Position numbers and translations under genes: made by a program. Shown here in pieces: positions 1 through 7,839 of a stretch of 64,000 nt of DNA (positions within the stretch are counted from its first letter, which is position 1; the number at the start of each line of letters is the position of its first letter). The stretch is from assembly GCF_004217445.1 (NCBI RefSeq), contig NZ_SHKX01000012.1:434001-498000 (forward strand), given 5' to 3'. Under the pieces are notes generated by a model. That model saw nothing but the letters and a program-made list of their open reading frames with translations. It ran no database searches and was not told the origin of the DNA. This DNA comes from Fluviicoccus keumensis. Its GTDB lineage: Bacteria; Pseudomonadota; Gammaproteobacteria; Pseudomonadales; Moraxellaceae.

Positions 1-398
1 TCCTGGACAGTTCCGGCCTGAACAGCTCAAACGTGGCCTCCCCCAGCGATCTGGTGAAAATGGTGCAGGCGGCTACCCATTATCCGCTGATCCACCGCTT
101 CACCACCACGGCTGAGCATGCTGTGGCGATTCGCGGCCAGGTTCAGCAGTTCCGTAATACGAACTCGCTGGTGAAGAGTGATGAGTGGGATATCGCCGTT
201 TCCAAGACCGGCTATATTAACGAAGCCGGTCGCTGCCTCGTGATGCAGGCCCGCATCAAGTCCCAGCCGGTTGTCATGGTGCTGATGGATTCCTGGGGCA
301 AATACACCCGCATCGGCGATGCCCAGCGCGTCAAGAAATGGCTGGAATCCGCGTTCTCCGCCAACCGCACCCGTAAAAACCTGCCGCCTTTCGTCTGA
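1..398 (+). CDS. pbpG: D-alanyl-D-alanine endopeptidase (PBP7-like), C-terminal part
   Basis: The gene enters from the left edge in the frame starting at base 3; about 131 residues remain. The visible part covers the SGLNSSN stretch that follows the SxN motif in S11 peptidases, and the third active-site motif, KTG, at 204-212 (context AVSKTGYINEAG). Family members are periplasmic enzymes that cleave D-Ala-meso-DAP cross-links in peptidoglycan during wall growth. The catalytic Ser-x-x-Lys and the signal peptide lie outside the window. It ends in LPPFV without an obvious amphipathic membrane anchor, which fits PBP7 better than DacA/DacC. DacA-type carboxypeptidase is the alternative. Confidence 0.85.
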   Translation, partial: LDSSGLNSSNVASPSDLVKMVQAATHYPLIHRFTTTAEHAVAIRGQVQQFRNTNSLVKSDEWDIAVSKTGYINEAGRCLVMQARIKSQPVVMVLMDSWGKYTRIGDAQRVKKWLESAFSANRTRKNLPPFV

Positions 399-412
399 AA
401 TCCGGCATAATG

Positions 413-439
413 AAAAGCCCCTCTTGCAGGGGCTTTTTT
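413..439 (+). terminator. intrinsic terminator after pbpG
   Basis: A 9-bp stem (AAAAGCCCC, 413-421, with GGGGCTTTT, 429-437) with a 7-nt loop is followed by T residues. It lies 14 bp after the pbpG stop and ends transcription before the UPF0149 gene. Confidence 0.85.
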
Positions 440-457
440 CTTGGGGGAGACCGCCAC

Positions 458-1003
458 ATGCACGAACTTTATGCCTTGCCAGACAGCACTCTCGATCGTC
501 TGGCGGATTATCTGGATGGTGACAGCAATGAGCATGGTCTGGATTTTTGCGGCACGCATGGTTTTCTGGCGGCGGTAACCGTCGGACCGAAACGCGAGGC
601 GGATGAGTGGCTGAGCGAGTTGTTTGAAGGTCAGGTTCCCGCAGAATTGGTTGAAGACTTGAAGGCATGGCAAAAAAGCATGCATGCCTGTCTTTATCAT
701 GAACAGAATCTGACCCTGCCTTGCGACCTGCAGTTTTCCTCCACCCGTGAAGGCAACGAGCTGACGGACTGGTGTGTCGGTTTCATGGAGGCCATCTTCA
801 GTCAGGAAGAATCCTGGTATGCCCGTGATGAAGATCTGGTAGCGGAACTGACCCTGCCGATGGTAGTCGTCAGCGGACTGATGGAAGATCCCGAGCTGGA
901 ACAGATGCGTCGTCAACCCAAGTTGATGATGCAGCTGGTGCGGCAGATTCCGGAAATCCTGACCGAGCTTTATCTGCTGTTCCACGCGCCGCGGAATGTC
1001 TGA
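458..1003 (+). CDS. UPF0149 family (YgfB/YecA-like) protein
   Basis: The product is 181 aa, acidic and mostly helical. The opening (LPDSTLDRLADYLDGD, then HGFLAAVTVGP) and the central WCVGFMEAIF stretch are typical of the UPF0149/YgfB family of small cytoplasmic proteins, whose biochemical role is not settled. The start at 458 is chosen because a GGGGGAGA ribosome site sits 7 bases upstream; an earlier in-frame ATG at 410 would translate through the pbpG terminator. It lacks the C-terminal SEC-C zinc motif found in longer YecA proteins. It stands alone between pbpG and the DUF1289 gene. Confidence 0.85.
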   Translation: MHELYALPDSTLDRLADYLDGDSNEHGLDFCGTHGFLAAVTVGPKREADEWLSELFEGQVPAELVEDLKAWQKSMHACLYHEQNLTLPCDLQFSSTREGNELTDWCVGFMEAIFSQEESWYARDEDLVAELTLPMVVVSGLMEDPELEQMRRQPKLMMQLVRQIPEILTELYLLFHAPRNV

Positions 1004-1085
1004 TGGACTGTAGCGTCCCTGTCGCCTCCCGGTCGCCGGGGATGCCGGTTAAGGTGTGTTGGCATTTCTCTGAAAGACTCTCCCC

Positions 1086-1556
1086 ATGAAGGAAGCGCGG
1101 CGCTACAACACCCCCTGTATCGGGCAATGTTCCACGGTCTTCGGTGACACGGTTTGCCGGGGTTGCTTGCGCTTTGTCCATGAAATCATCGACTGGAACC
1201 GTTACGACGATGACGAAAAATCGGTGGTCTGGCAGCGGCTGGAACAGCTGGTTTCCCGCATTGTGCCTCAATATGTCCAGGTCGACGATCCGCATGCCAT
1301 CGATAATGCGGTCTTGTTTCACCGACTGCCCTACCGCTCCGGTAACATCTGGCACAACATCTATAACTTGCTGCGGCTGGCCGAACGCCGCAACCTGACG
1401 CTGGAGAACTGCGGTTTCCGCTTGCTACCCGGCTATCGCCCTTCTGATATTCAGCAGCACCTCTACAGCCTGGCAGATGCCTTTTACGAGCGTGACTTTG
1501 TGCGCGCTACACGCATGGCGGCCGAGCAGCCCGATCTTTTCCAAAACAAGGCGTGA
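1086..1556 (+). CDS. DUF1289 domain protein, probable metal or Fe-S binding
   Basis: The 156-aa product begins with a four-cysteine cluster, C11, C15, C24 and C27 (TPCIGQCSTV...VCRGC), followed by a W-x-RYDDDEK stretch. This is the DUF1289 signature. The cysteines suggest a metal site; the function is unknown. Most DUF1289 proteins are only about 60-90 aa, so the C-terminal half (roughly residues 60-156, with LPYRSGNIWHNIYNLLRLAE) is an extension I do not recognise. There is no strong ribosome site. No operon partner is evident; xseA starts 80 bp downstream. Confidence 0.8.
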   Translation: MKEARRYNTPCIGQCSTVFGDTVCRGCLRFVHEIIDWNRYDDDEKSVVWQRLEQLVSRIVPQYVQVDDPHAIDNAVLFHRLPYRSGNIWHNIYNLLRLAERRNLTLENCGFRLLPGYRPSDIQQHLYSLADAFYERDFVRATRMAAEQPDLFQNKA

Positions 1557-1636
1557 ATAGGGCAAGCGCCGTTGCGTCGGTGGGTACGCAGGCGGTATAA
1601 CCCCATTCAATCCTTTGTCATTGATTGCCGCGAGTC

Positions 1637-3229
1637 ATGGCTGCCCAGCGTACCTACCTTCAGGTTCCCTTCCCCGAAAAAGACCAGGCCAAGGCTCTTG
1701 GCGCGCGCTGGGACCCGATGGAGCGCAAATGGTTTGTCCAGGCGGAGGATCTGTCGCCGTTCAAGCGCTGGATGCCCTCGGGAAAATACGCAGCCAGCGC
1801 CGAGCCTGTAACAACCCGGCATATTGCCGAACCGCAGTCAGGGTATCGGGTTGAATCGGCCGACGACGCCAAGGGGCTCAGCCTGCTGGATTTCATGCTA
1901 CTGATCCAGGGTACGGTTGAGGCGGTATTTCCCCAACCGGTATGGGTTCGCGCCGAGATCAACCAGATCAAGGTCAGTCAGGGGCACTGGTTCCTGGAAC
2001 TGGTGGAGCATGACGCCACGGGCAGCGTGGTGGCATCAACATCCGGGACTTTGTGGAAAGGCAACAGCCACGTGATTCAGCGATTTCGCCAGGAAACCGG
2101 CGTTGAACTGGCCGAAGGTATCAAGCTGTTGTTGTCGGTGCAGCCGCGCTTCAATCCCCGCTACGGACTGAAGCTGGACATTCTGGGCATCGACAGCGCC
2201 TATACTCTGGGTGACATGGCGGCCAAGCTCAATCGCATCCGGGACACCTTGAAAGCTGAGGGTGTCTATCTGCTGAACAAGCGCCTGCCCCTCCCGATGG
2301 ATTTTCTCCATCTGGCAATCATCAGTCCGTCCGGGGCCGCCAGTCTGGGGGATTTCCGCGCCGAAGCCGATCGGCTGGCCAGGCTGGGCATCTGCCGCTT
2401 CACCTACTATGAGACCGCCTTTCAGGGGGCATCAGCCCCACCGGCGATTGTCCAGGCGATTGCCAGGGCGGTCAGCCTGCATGAGCGCGATCCCGTGGAT
2501 GCGCTGGTGATCATTCGCGGCGGCGGGTCGGCGGCGGATCTGTTCTGGCTCAATGATGAAGACCTGGCAAGGCAGGTATGCCGTTGTCCCCTGCCGGTAA
2601 TTACCGGAATCGGCCACGAGCCGGATAATACCATTCTGGATGAGGTCGCCGCCCGCCGATGCGATACCCCTTCCAAGGTGGCGCAGTTGATCCTGACAAC
2701 CATCCACGATGCCGTGGGGCAAGCGGAAGCTGCCATGCGCGAAATCCGGGAATTGGCCGAACGCCGGATGCGACTGGTGGAACAGGACAGTCGTCATTGG
2801 CTGGAAGATATCTCCACACGCGCAGGCCATCTGTTGATGGCCCGGGAACAGCGGGTGCAGCAGGATTACCGGGAAATCCGTCATGCGGCGGGGATGTTGC
2901 TGGCGCGTCGTCAGGATCGGCTGGATCACCTGATGCAATCCTGTCGCGATGCCGGTATCCGGCATGCGGAGGCGTCACAGACCGGTCTTGAGCAGCAATG
3001 GTCGGCGATTGGCGAGCGGTCGGCGCTGCGGCTGCGTGAGGCCGTAACGTCCTGCGAGCACCTGATGCAGGTCATCCTGGCTTTGGGGCCGGAGAAAACC
3101 CTGAAACGAGGTTACGGCATCGTGCGCAGCGGCGATCGTGTACTGACCCATCAGGCGGAGCTTCCGCCGGGAGCCGCCTTTTCAATACAAATGCAGGATG
3201 GGCATATCGACGCCCGGAGAACTTCATGA
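1637..3229 (+). CDS. xseA: exodeoxyribonuclease VII large subunit with N-terminal DUF5710-like domain
   Basis: With XseB it forms exonuclease VII, which degrades single-stranded DNA from both ends into oligonucleotides. The core matches XseA: an OB-fold region at about residues 80-170, then GAASLGDFRAEADRL, IIRGGGSAADLFWLNDE, the ITGIGHEPDNTILDEVAARR block, and a long coiled-coil C-terminus. At 530 aa it is about 70-80 residues longer than the E. coli enzyme. The excess is at the N-terminus, where residues 5-50 (YLQVPFPEKDQAKALGARWD, then RKWFV and PFKRW) look like DUF5710, a small domain found in some plasmid primases and methylases. The ATG at 1637 is preferred over a TTG at 1625; neither has a good ribosome site. 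It overlaps xseB by 4 bp. Confidence 0.95.
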   Translation: MAAQRTYLQVPFPEKDQAKALGARWDPMERKWFVQAEDLSPFKRWMPSGKYAASAEPVTTRHIAEPQSGYRVESADDAKGLSLLDFMLLIQGTVEAVFPQPVWVRAEINQIKVSQGHWFLELVEHDATGSVVASTSGTLWKGNSHVIQRFRQETGVELAEGIKLLLSVQPRFNPRYGLKLDILGIDSAYTLGDMAAKLNRIRDTLKAEGVYLLNKRLPLPMDFLHLAIISPSGAASLGDFRAEADRLARLGICRFTYYETAFQGASAPPAIVQAIARAVSLHERDPVDALVIIRGGGSAADLFWLNDEDLARQVCRCPLPVITGIGHEPDNTILDEVAARRCDTPSKVAQLILTTIHDAVGQAEAAMREIRELAERRMRLVEQDSRHWLEDISTRAGHLLMAREQRVQQDYREIRHAAGMLLARRQDRLDHLMQSCRDAGIRHAEASQTGLEQQWSAIGERSALRLREAVTSCEHLMQVILALGPEKTLKRGYGIVRSGDRVLTHQAELPPGAAFSIQMQDGHIDARRTS

Positions 3230-3453
3230 GCAAGGCCAAGACCGCACCCGGTTTCAACGACAACTTTCTGATTCTGCAGCGTAATGCCGAACGCTTGCGC
3301 GAAGAGAAGGATCTCGATATCGACAGTCTGGTGCCGCTGGTAGAAGAGTCTGCGCGCGCCTATCAGGTGTGCAAGGCGCGGATCGAAGCGGTCAAGCAGG
3401 CGCTGGAAGCGCATCTGCAATCCGGGGACAGCAGTGAAAACATGACAGAATAG
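3226..3453 (+). CDS. xseB: exodeoxyribonuclease VII small subunit
   Basis: The 75-aa protein matches XseB in length and pattern (NAERLREEKDLDIDSLVPLVEES...AYQVCKARIEAVKQALE): two helices that bind the coiled-coil arms of XseA. Its ATG overlaps the xseA stop in an ATGA arrangement, which implies translational coupling and a fixed subunit ratio. ispA and dxs, which often follow xseB, are absent here; tRNA-Leu lies downstream on the other strand. Confidence 0.95.
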   Translation: MSKAKTAPGFNDNFLILQRNAERLREEKDLDIDSLVPLVEESARAYQVCKARIEAVKQALEAHLQSGDSSENMTE

Positions 3454-3492
3454 TTGAGCTTTCAACTATAACTTACTGTTTTTAATAAGGAT

Positions 3493-3577
3493 TGGTGCGG
3501 GTGATAGGACTTGAACCTACACGGGTCTCCCCGCCAGAACCTAAATCTGGTGCGTCTACCAATTTCGCCACACCCGC
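3493..3577 (-). tRNA. tRNA-Leu (anticodon UAG)
   Basis: Read on the minus strand, the 85-nt sequence has a GCGGGTG/CACCCGC acceptor stem, a long variable arm as expected of a class II tRNA, an anticodon loop TTTAGGT closed by CCAGA/TCTGG (anticodon TAG), a GGTTCAAGTCC T arm, and an encoded CCA at 3493-3495. Confidence 0.97.
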
Positions 3578-3588
3578 AAAGCGGCGGT

Positions 3589-3597
3589 ATCATACCA
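3589..3597 (-). promoter_or_regulatory. extended -10 promoter for tRNA-Leu
   Basis: TGGTATGAT on the minus strand is an extended -10 element (TGn plus TATGAT) ending 12 bases before the mature tRNA 5' end. No good -35 is visible at the right distance, which is common for extended -10 promoters. It lies just past the glpG terminator, so the tRNA is probably transcribed independently. Confidence 0.55.
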
Positions 3598-3598
3598 G

Positions 3599-3625
3599 AA
3601 AAAACCGCCTGAGCTACTCCGGCGG
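3599..3625 (-). terminator. intrinsic terminator overlapping the glpG stop
   Basis: On the minus strand CCGCC (3625-3621) pairs with GGCGG (3609-3605), followed by six T residues. The glpG stop codon (3616-3614) sits inside the 11-nt loop. Confidence 0.65.
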
Positions 3626-4477
3626 CCGTGATGTGCGGTGCAACAGGCCAAACAGTGCTCCCAATACCACGCCGGTCAGCAGCCCGCCGGTATGCGCCGA
3701 GTTGGCGATCTTGCCGAGCACATTGTCCAGAATGCCGCTGTAGCCCACCAGCAGCCAGCCCACCATGAAAATGACAATTTCGCGGCGCAGGCGAAAACCG
3801 ATGCGCGGATTCACCAGCGGATAAATCCAGATATAACCCAGCAGACCGTAGACCACGCCGGACAGCCCGCCAAAGCCGGGGCCGGTTTCGTGAAACTGCC
3901 AGAAGTTGCCGACCAGCGCGGTGACCAGAAAAACCCCGAGCAACTGCATTCTCGATTGGGTTCTTTCCACCAGCCCGGCCAGATCCCACCACCAGATCAG
4001 GTTGAAAACCAGGTGGATCATTCCGAAATGCAGGAAAACAGGAGTCAGTAATCGCCACCATTGGCCGTTCATCTGGCGCCAGTCATCCGGGAATTGCAGC
4101 GCGTTGAAGACGGTTTCCGGCTCAGCCAGCAGGCCCAGCCAGACAACCAGGCAAATGAGGGTGATCGCCAGCGTCAGGATGCCTCCCCTCGCCCATAGTC
4201 CCCGCAAGATTCCAGCGGCCCCGGTCTGTTCGCGGTTAATCCCCCGGTCGATGACATTTCCCGTTTGCCAGGACGCCTGCCAGTACTTGTTATCCTCGGG
4301 GTTGTCCATGAACTCGTCCAGTTCGGTGCGGGCCCGTTCCACATCCTGCTCGTGTTTCAGGAAAACGGCGAAGCGGTCCGTTTCCACTTCGACATGGTTG
4401 GAAATACCGATGCTTTTGAGGTAGTCGCTAAACGCCAGCGCCACCCGATGTTCCGCAAAGGATGCAAGCTCAATCAT
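3614..4477 (-). CDS. glpG: rhomboid intramembrane serine protease GlpG-like
   Basis: The 287-aa protein has a soluble N-terminal GlpG-type domain (residues 1-65) and six or more membrane segments from about residue 97. The catalytic serine is S206 in GGLSGVVYG and the catalytic histidine is H262 in NSAHTGGLL; H150 and N159 of the oxyanion region are also present (VFLHFGMIHLVFNL). Rhomboids cleave helix-destabilised transmembrane substrates within the inner membrane. Its start overlaps the end of the upstream aminopeptidase gene by 8 bp, so the two are probably co-translated. Native substrates cannot be inferred. Confidence 0.93.
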   Translation of the reverse strand: MIELASFAEHRVALAFSDYLKSIGISNHVEVETDRFAVFLKHEQDVERARTELDEFMDNPEDNKYWQASWQTGNVIDRGINREQTGAAGILRGLWARGGILTLAITLICLVVWLGLLAEPETVFNALQFPDDWRQMNGQWWRLLTPVFLHFGMIHLVFNLIWWWDLAGLVERTQSRMQLLGVFLVTALVGNFWQFHETGPGFGGLSGVVYGLLGYIWIYPLVNPRIGFRLRREIVIFMVGWLLVGYSGILDNVLGKIANSAHTGGLLTGVVLGALFGLLHRTSRPPE

Positions 4478-5528
4478 GAATCAGTTCAACCTGAAAGTGG
4501 GAATAGCCGAGAATGGCGTGACGCTGCGACTGTGGCAGCTTGGCCAGCTCACGACACCGGTTAAAAAAGGCGGGAAGATCGTTGCCTGTCGAGGCCAGCA
4601 AGGCGTCCAGCGCGGGCACCAGGTCGTGGTAGACCGAAACACTGTTCATGCGGGCGTTGTTGACGCCGTCAAACCAGGTGTCATAGCCGTTGTAACCATG
4701 CCAGGACTCCTGCTTCAACCGTTGGTAAGCCTCTTTCAGCGTGTTGAAAATACGCTGCTTGCCGGCCCGCTTTTCATCAGGGCTCAGTGACGAGGCATAC
4801 AGGCGTTGCAGTTCGCGTCGGTATTCCTGCACCAGCTCTGCAAAGCGATGCTGTCGCTCAAGCCGCAACAGGACGCTCTGCAGCTCGGTGGGTCGCCCCA
4901 CCAGAAAGCGCCGCAGCGACTCATGGGCGACGACCTCGGCGAAGCTTTCATTGAAAACCGGGTCGCCCTTGGCATAAACCACCTGGTGCGCCAATTCGTG
5001 AAACACCAGCTCGGCCAGATCGGCTTCGTTTTTATCCAGCTGGCTGCTGAGGATCGAGTCGCGAAACCAACCCAGTGTTGAATACGCGGCCACCTTGCCA
5101 ATGTGGGTGTCATAACCCTGTTGCCGGAGTCCGGCGGCGAAATTATCGGCCTGAGCTTCTTCAAAGTAGTTGCGGAAGCTCAGGCAACCGACAAACCAGT
5201 AGCACCAGCTTCGCGCCTGAAGCGAAAGTTCCGGGGTCGCCTGTACCGACCACATGGCGTAGCGCCGGTGGATGTCGACATAGGTATCAAACTGTCCTTT
5301 GGCGGGTAATCCCAACCCGGCGGCAAATTGCCGGATATTCTGCAGGGATTCCAGCTTGCGGACGGTGATTTCGGGGGTATCGGGATTACGCAGGACGTTG
5401 TCGATGGAATGACGATGGCTAAGCATCTGCCATTGCCCTTTGCCCAGATGCGCCATGTAGCCGACGGACTGGCATCCGCCCAGTGTCAGGCTGAACAACG
5501 TGACATACACCGAACGCCATAGGCCCAT
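4470..5528 (-). CDS. predicted lipoprotein aminopeptidase (zincin, PF10023-type)
   Basis: The 352-aa protein starts with a lipoprotein signal (LTLGGC, lipid-modified C19). A zincin motif HELAHQ lies at 177-182 with a downstream NESFAE at about 193-198 that supplies the probable third ligand. The overall pattern (GWFRDSILSS, ELVFHELAHQVVY, FNESFAEVV) is that of the 'predicted aminopeptidase' family PF10023. It should act at the periplasmic face of a membrane; the substrate is unknown. It overlaps glpG, which makes a two-gene membrane protease unit. Confidence in the family is high; the aminopeptidase activity rests on the family name. Confidence 0.85.
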   Translation of the reverse strand: MGLWRSVYVTLFSLTLGGCQSVGYMAHLGKGQWQMLSHRHSIDNVLRNPDTPEITVRKLESLQNIRQFAAGLGLPAKGQFDTYVDIHRRYAMWSVQATPELSLQARSWCYWFVGCLSFRNYFEEAQADNFAAGLRQQGYDTHIGKVAAYSTLGWFRDSILSSQLDKNEADLAELVFHELAHQVVYAKGDPVFNESFAEVVAHESLRRFLVGRPTELQSVLLRLERQHRFAELVQEYRRELQRLYASSLSPDEKRAGKQRIFNTLKEAYQRLKQESWHGYNGYDTWFDGVNNARMNSVSVYHDLVPALDALLASTGNDLPAFFNRCRELAKLPQSQRHAILGYSHFQVELIHD

Positions 5529-5623
5529 CGGAATGGATTCGCATCAAAATAATGCAGCCATTCTAACAGGTTGCGTCTATCGCCTGTGGAGCTTCGATAT
5601 ATCCGGAAGTGCTTTTTTCGGAC

Positions 5624-5645
5624 AAAAAAGCCGTCTTGCGACGGC
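5624..5645 (-). terminator. intrinsic terminator after the outer-membrane barrel gene
   Basis: On the minus strand GCCGTC-GCAA-GACGGC (5645-5630) is followed by six T residues. It lies about 65 bp past the stop of the barrel gene and closes the nitrate-transport transcription unit. Confidence 0.85.
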
Positions 5646-5710
5646 ATTCCGTGAATCACAACGCTGATGATTTTTTGTTGTTATCTCTTGTTATCGTATC
5701 GATTCCGTCG

Positions 5711-6925
5711 TCAGAACTTGTAGGCGGCCTGCAGCCAGGTTTTCTTCAGGTCCGTGTTCTTGGCGGTTCCGGCCAGCACCAGCGCCGTATTGTCAGACTG
5801 GTAGTCGGCGTACTTCAGCAGCAGTGACAGGTTGCGGTTGACCGGCTTCATGACCGAGAAGTCCACTTCCTTGCCGAAATCGATACCGCCGCTGTTCGAT
5901 TGGAAGCTGTGTGCCGCCAGAACAAAGTTAAGTCCCCAATATTTGGCCAGCAGTTTCAGGTTGGTGTCCTCCAGTCCCTTGGTCGGCGTAGTCAGGAAGC
6001 GGTCCGCCCAGCCGTTGAAGGCATGAAGGGTTGCCAAGGGCGTCTTGAAGCCTGGCTCCAGCACTTCGTACTGGGCCTTGACGGTGACCGGACCGAACTT
6101 GTAACCCAATTGCAGGTCGGAATAGTTGGCTTCCGGAGTCGCTGCGCCGTTCTTGTATGAGTCCTGCTTGGCGTAGGACACCTCATACAGCGCATCGCCC
6201 ACCGAGCCTTCCACGCGGGCGCCGCTATGCTGGAAGGAGTTGGCCGGGCCGATGGCTCCGACGGTTTCTTCCTCTTCCACCGCGTAGTAGAAGCCCGAGG
6301 CCGTGATGCCCCAATTATCGAAGACCTTGCTGTAGCGGATATTGGCCAGCGGGGCGTTAACGTTACGCGACTGGCTCATCCCGGTAATCGGGTTAATCTT
6401 GTTGACGAAAGCCAGTGTAAAGGCGGTGGCGGGAATCAAGACCTTGTTGGTGTAGCTGAGGGCGTCAAACGTCTGATCATTCTGACGCCAGCCAACGTCG
6501 CCGATGAAGCGGGCGTTGTCGAAAATCAGCTTCTGGCGGCCCAGTTTCAGGCCATAGCCTTCCAGAAAAGCCTGATTGACCTGAGTAACGGCTACATCGG
6601 CAATGACGGGGAAGGTCTTGCGGACCGGATCGGCAGTCACGTTATCGTTGTAGTCATCCTGACCAAAATCACTGATGTTCTCAAACTCGACGAAGCCGGT
6701 GACTCCCTGATAGTCGCCGGTCTTGTAACCCAGAACGGTGCGCAATGTTTGCGCATTGGCGGTTTCGGTTTTGCCGGAATCTTCCACCCGTTCGGCGCGA
6801 AGACGCAGTTCAAGGGAGGTCTTGCCGCTGCTCAGGGCGGTCATGACATCATCCAGCCCGTCGGCCAGTACCAGTGAAGGGAAGGCCGAAGCCATCACAA
6901 CGGACACAGCAAGCAACTTATTCAT
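5711..6925 (-). CDS. outer-membrane beta-barrel (alginate-export/porin-like)
   Basis: The 404-aa product has a clean Sec signal (MNKLLAVSVVMASAFPSLVLA), then alternating hydrophobic/polar strands and a terminal AAYKF, a C-terminal aromatic as required for outer-membrane insertion. Segments such as LRLRAERVEDSGKTETANAQ, LRTVLGYKTGDYQG, LGRQKLIFDNARFIGDVGWR and NVRYS-like strands resemble the alginate-export/OprD-like barrel superfamily. It follows the nitrate ABC genes by 108 bp in the same direction and shares their terminator, so nitrate or anion passage across the outer membrane is a reasonable inference, but not proven. A separate promoter in the gap cannot be excluded. Confidence 0.7.
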   Translation of the reverse strand: MNKLLAVSVVMASAFPSLVLADGLDDVMTALSSGKTSLELRLRAERVEDSGKTETANAQTLRTVLGYKTGDYQGVTGFVEFENISDFGQDDYNDNVTADPVRKTFPVIADVAVTQVNQAFLEGYGLKLGRQKLIFDNARFIGDVGWRQNDQTFDALSYTNKVLIPATAFTLAFVNKINPITGMSQSRNVNAPLANIRYSKVFDNWGITASGFYYAVEEEETVGAIGPANSFQHSGARVEGSVGDALYEVSYAKQDSYKNGAATPEANYSDLQLGYKFGPVTVKAQYEVLEPGFKTPLATLHAFNGWADRFLTTPTKGLEDTNLKLLAKYWGLNFVLAAHSFQSNSGGIDFGKEVDFSVMKPVNRNLSLLLKYADYQSDNTALVLAGTAKNTDLKKTWLQAAYKF

Positions 6926-6970
6926 ACAAACACCTCATATCAGCCTGTTCAAGGCAAACGTTACCCTTGC

Positions 6971-7028
6971 CAGCCCCGGCGGGGGCTGACTTCAGTCAAT
7001 GCAATCGGAATTAGCCGTTAATAAACGG
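6971..7028 (-). other. two small hairpins between nrtD and the barrel gene
   Basis: Just after the nrtD stop there is a 5-bp hairpin CCGTT-TATT-AACGG (7028-7015), then a GC-rich 7-bp hairpin CAGCCCC-CGCC-GGGGCTG (6988-6971). Neither has a T tract, so they look like RNA-stabilising or processing structures that could set different levels of importer and barrel, rather than terminators. Confidence 0.45.
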
Positions 7029-7033
7029 AGAGA

Positions 7034-7825
7034 TCAGGCGGCAGGTCGCAAATGTTTGCGATAGAGGAAATCGAGAACGACCGAGCGGAGTTGGTGATAT
7101 CGGGCGTCATTAGCCAGCGACATGCGCTCGCGGGGCTTGGGAAGGTCAACCTCCAGGATTTCGCCGACCGTCGCTGCCGGACCATTGGTCAGCATGACGA
7201 TGCGATCCGAGAGCAGGACGGCTTCATCGACATCGTGTGTCACCATCACCACTGTCGCCTTGGTCGCGGCAACAATCTTCAGCAATTCGTCCTGAAGATG
7301 GGCACGGGTCAGCGCATCGAGCGCGCCGAAAGGTTCATCCAGCAACAGCACCTTGGGTTGCATGGCCAGCGCCCTGGCAATCCCGACCCGTTGCTTCATG
7401 CCCCCGGAAATTTCCTTCGGCAGCTTGTGGACGGCATGATCCAGTCCTACCATTTTCAGGGCGGACAGTGTCCGCTCCTTCAACTGAACTTTCTGCTCCT
7501 TGTCACCGAATACCCGCTCCACCGCCAGATAGACATTCTCAAAGCAGGTCAGCCACGGCAACAGCGAATGGTTCTGGAACACCACCGCCCGCTCCGGACC
7601 GGGCCCGGCGATTTCACGACCGTTGCAGATCAGGTAGCCCTCGCTGGGCATGGTCAGGCCGGCGATCAGGTTCAGCAGGGTCGACTTGCCGCAACCGGAA
7701 TGACCGATCAGCGAGACAAACTCCCCTTCGCGGATGCTCAGGTTGATATCCTGGAGGGCCACGAACTCCCCTTTCTTGGTATTGAAGCGCATATCCACGT
7801 TTTCAATGCTCAGGAACTTGCTCAT
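7034..7825 (-). CDS. nrtD: nitrate ABC transporter ATP-binding subunit
   Basis: A 263-aa ABC ATPase of the nitrate/sulfonate/taurine group. It has Walker A GHSGCGKST (residues 41-49), a Q-loop in VVFQNHSLLPWLTCFENVYLAV, signature SGGMKQR, Walker B LLLDEPF and the H-loop MVTHDVDEA. FQNHSLLPWLTCFENV is characteristic of nitrate systems (NrtC/NrtD/NasD). It lacks the C-terminal NrtA-like domain of cyanobacterial NrtC. The gene sits 14 bp downstream of the permease gene, so it is in the same operon. It energises import at the inner membrane. Confidence 0.92.
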   Translation of the reverse strand: MSKFLSIENVDMRFNTKKGEFVALQDINLSIREGEFVSLIGHSGCGKSTLLNLIAGLTMPSEGYLICNGREIAGPGPERAVVFQNHSLLPWLTCFENVYLAVERVFGDKEQKVQLKERTLSALKMVGLDHAVHKLPKEISGGMKQRVGIARALAMQPKVLLLDEPFGALDALTRAHLQDELLKIVAATKATVVMVTHDVDEAVLLSDRIVMLTNGPAATVGEILEVDLPKPRERMSLANDARYHQLRSVVLDFLYRKHLRPAA

Positions 7826-7839
7826 GATTTAACTCCTGA

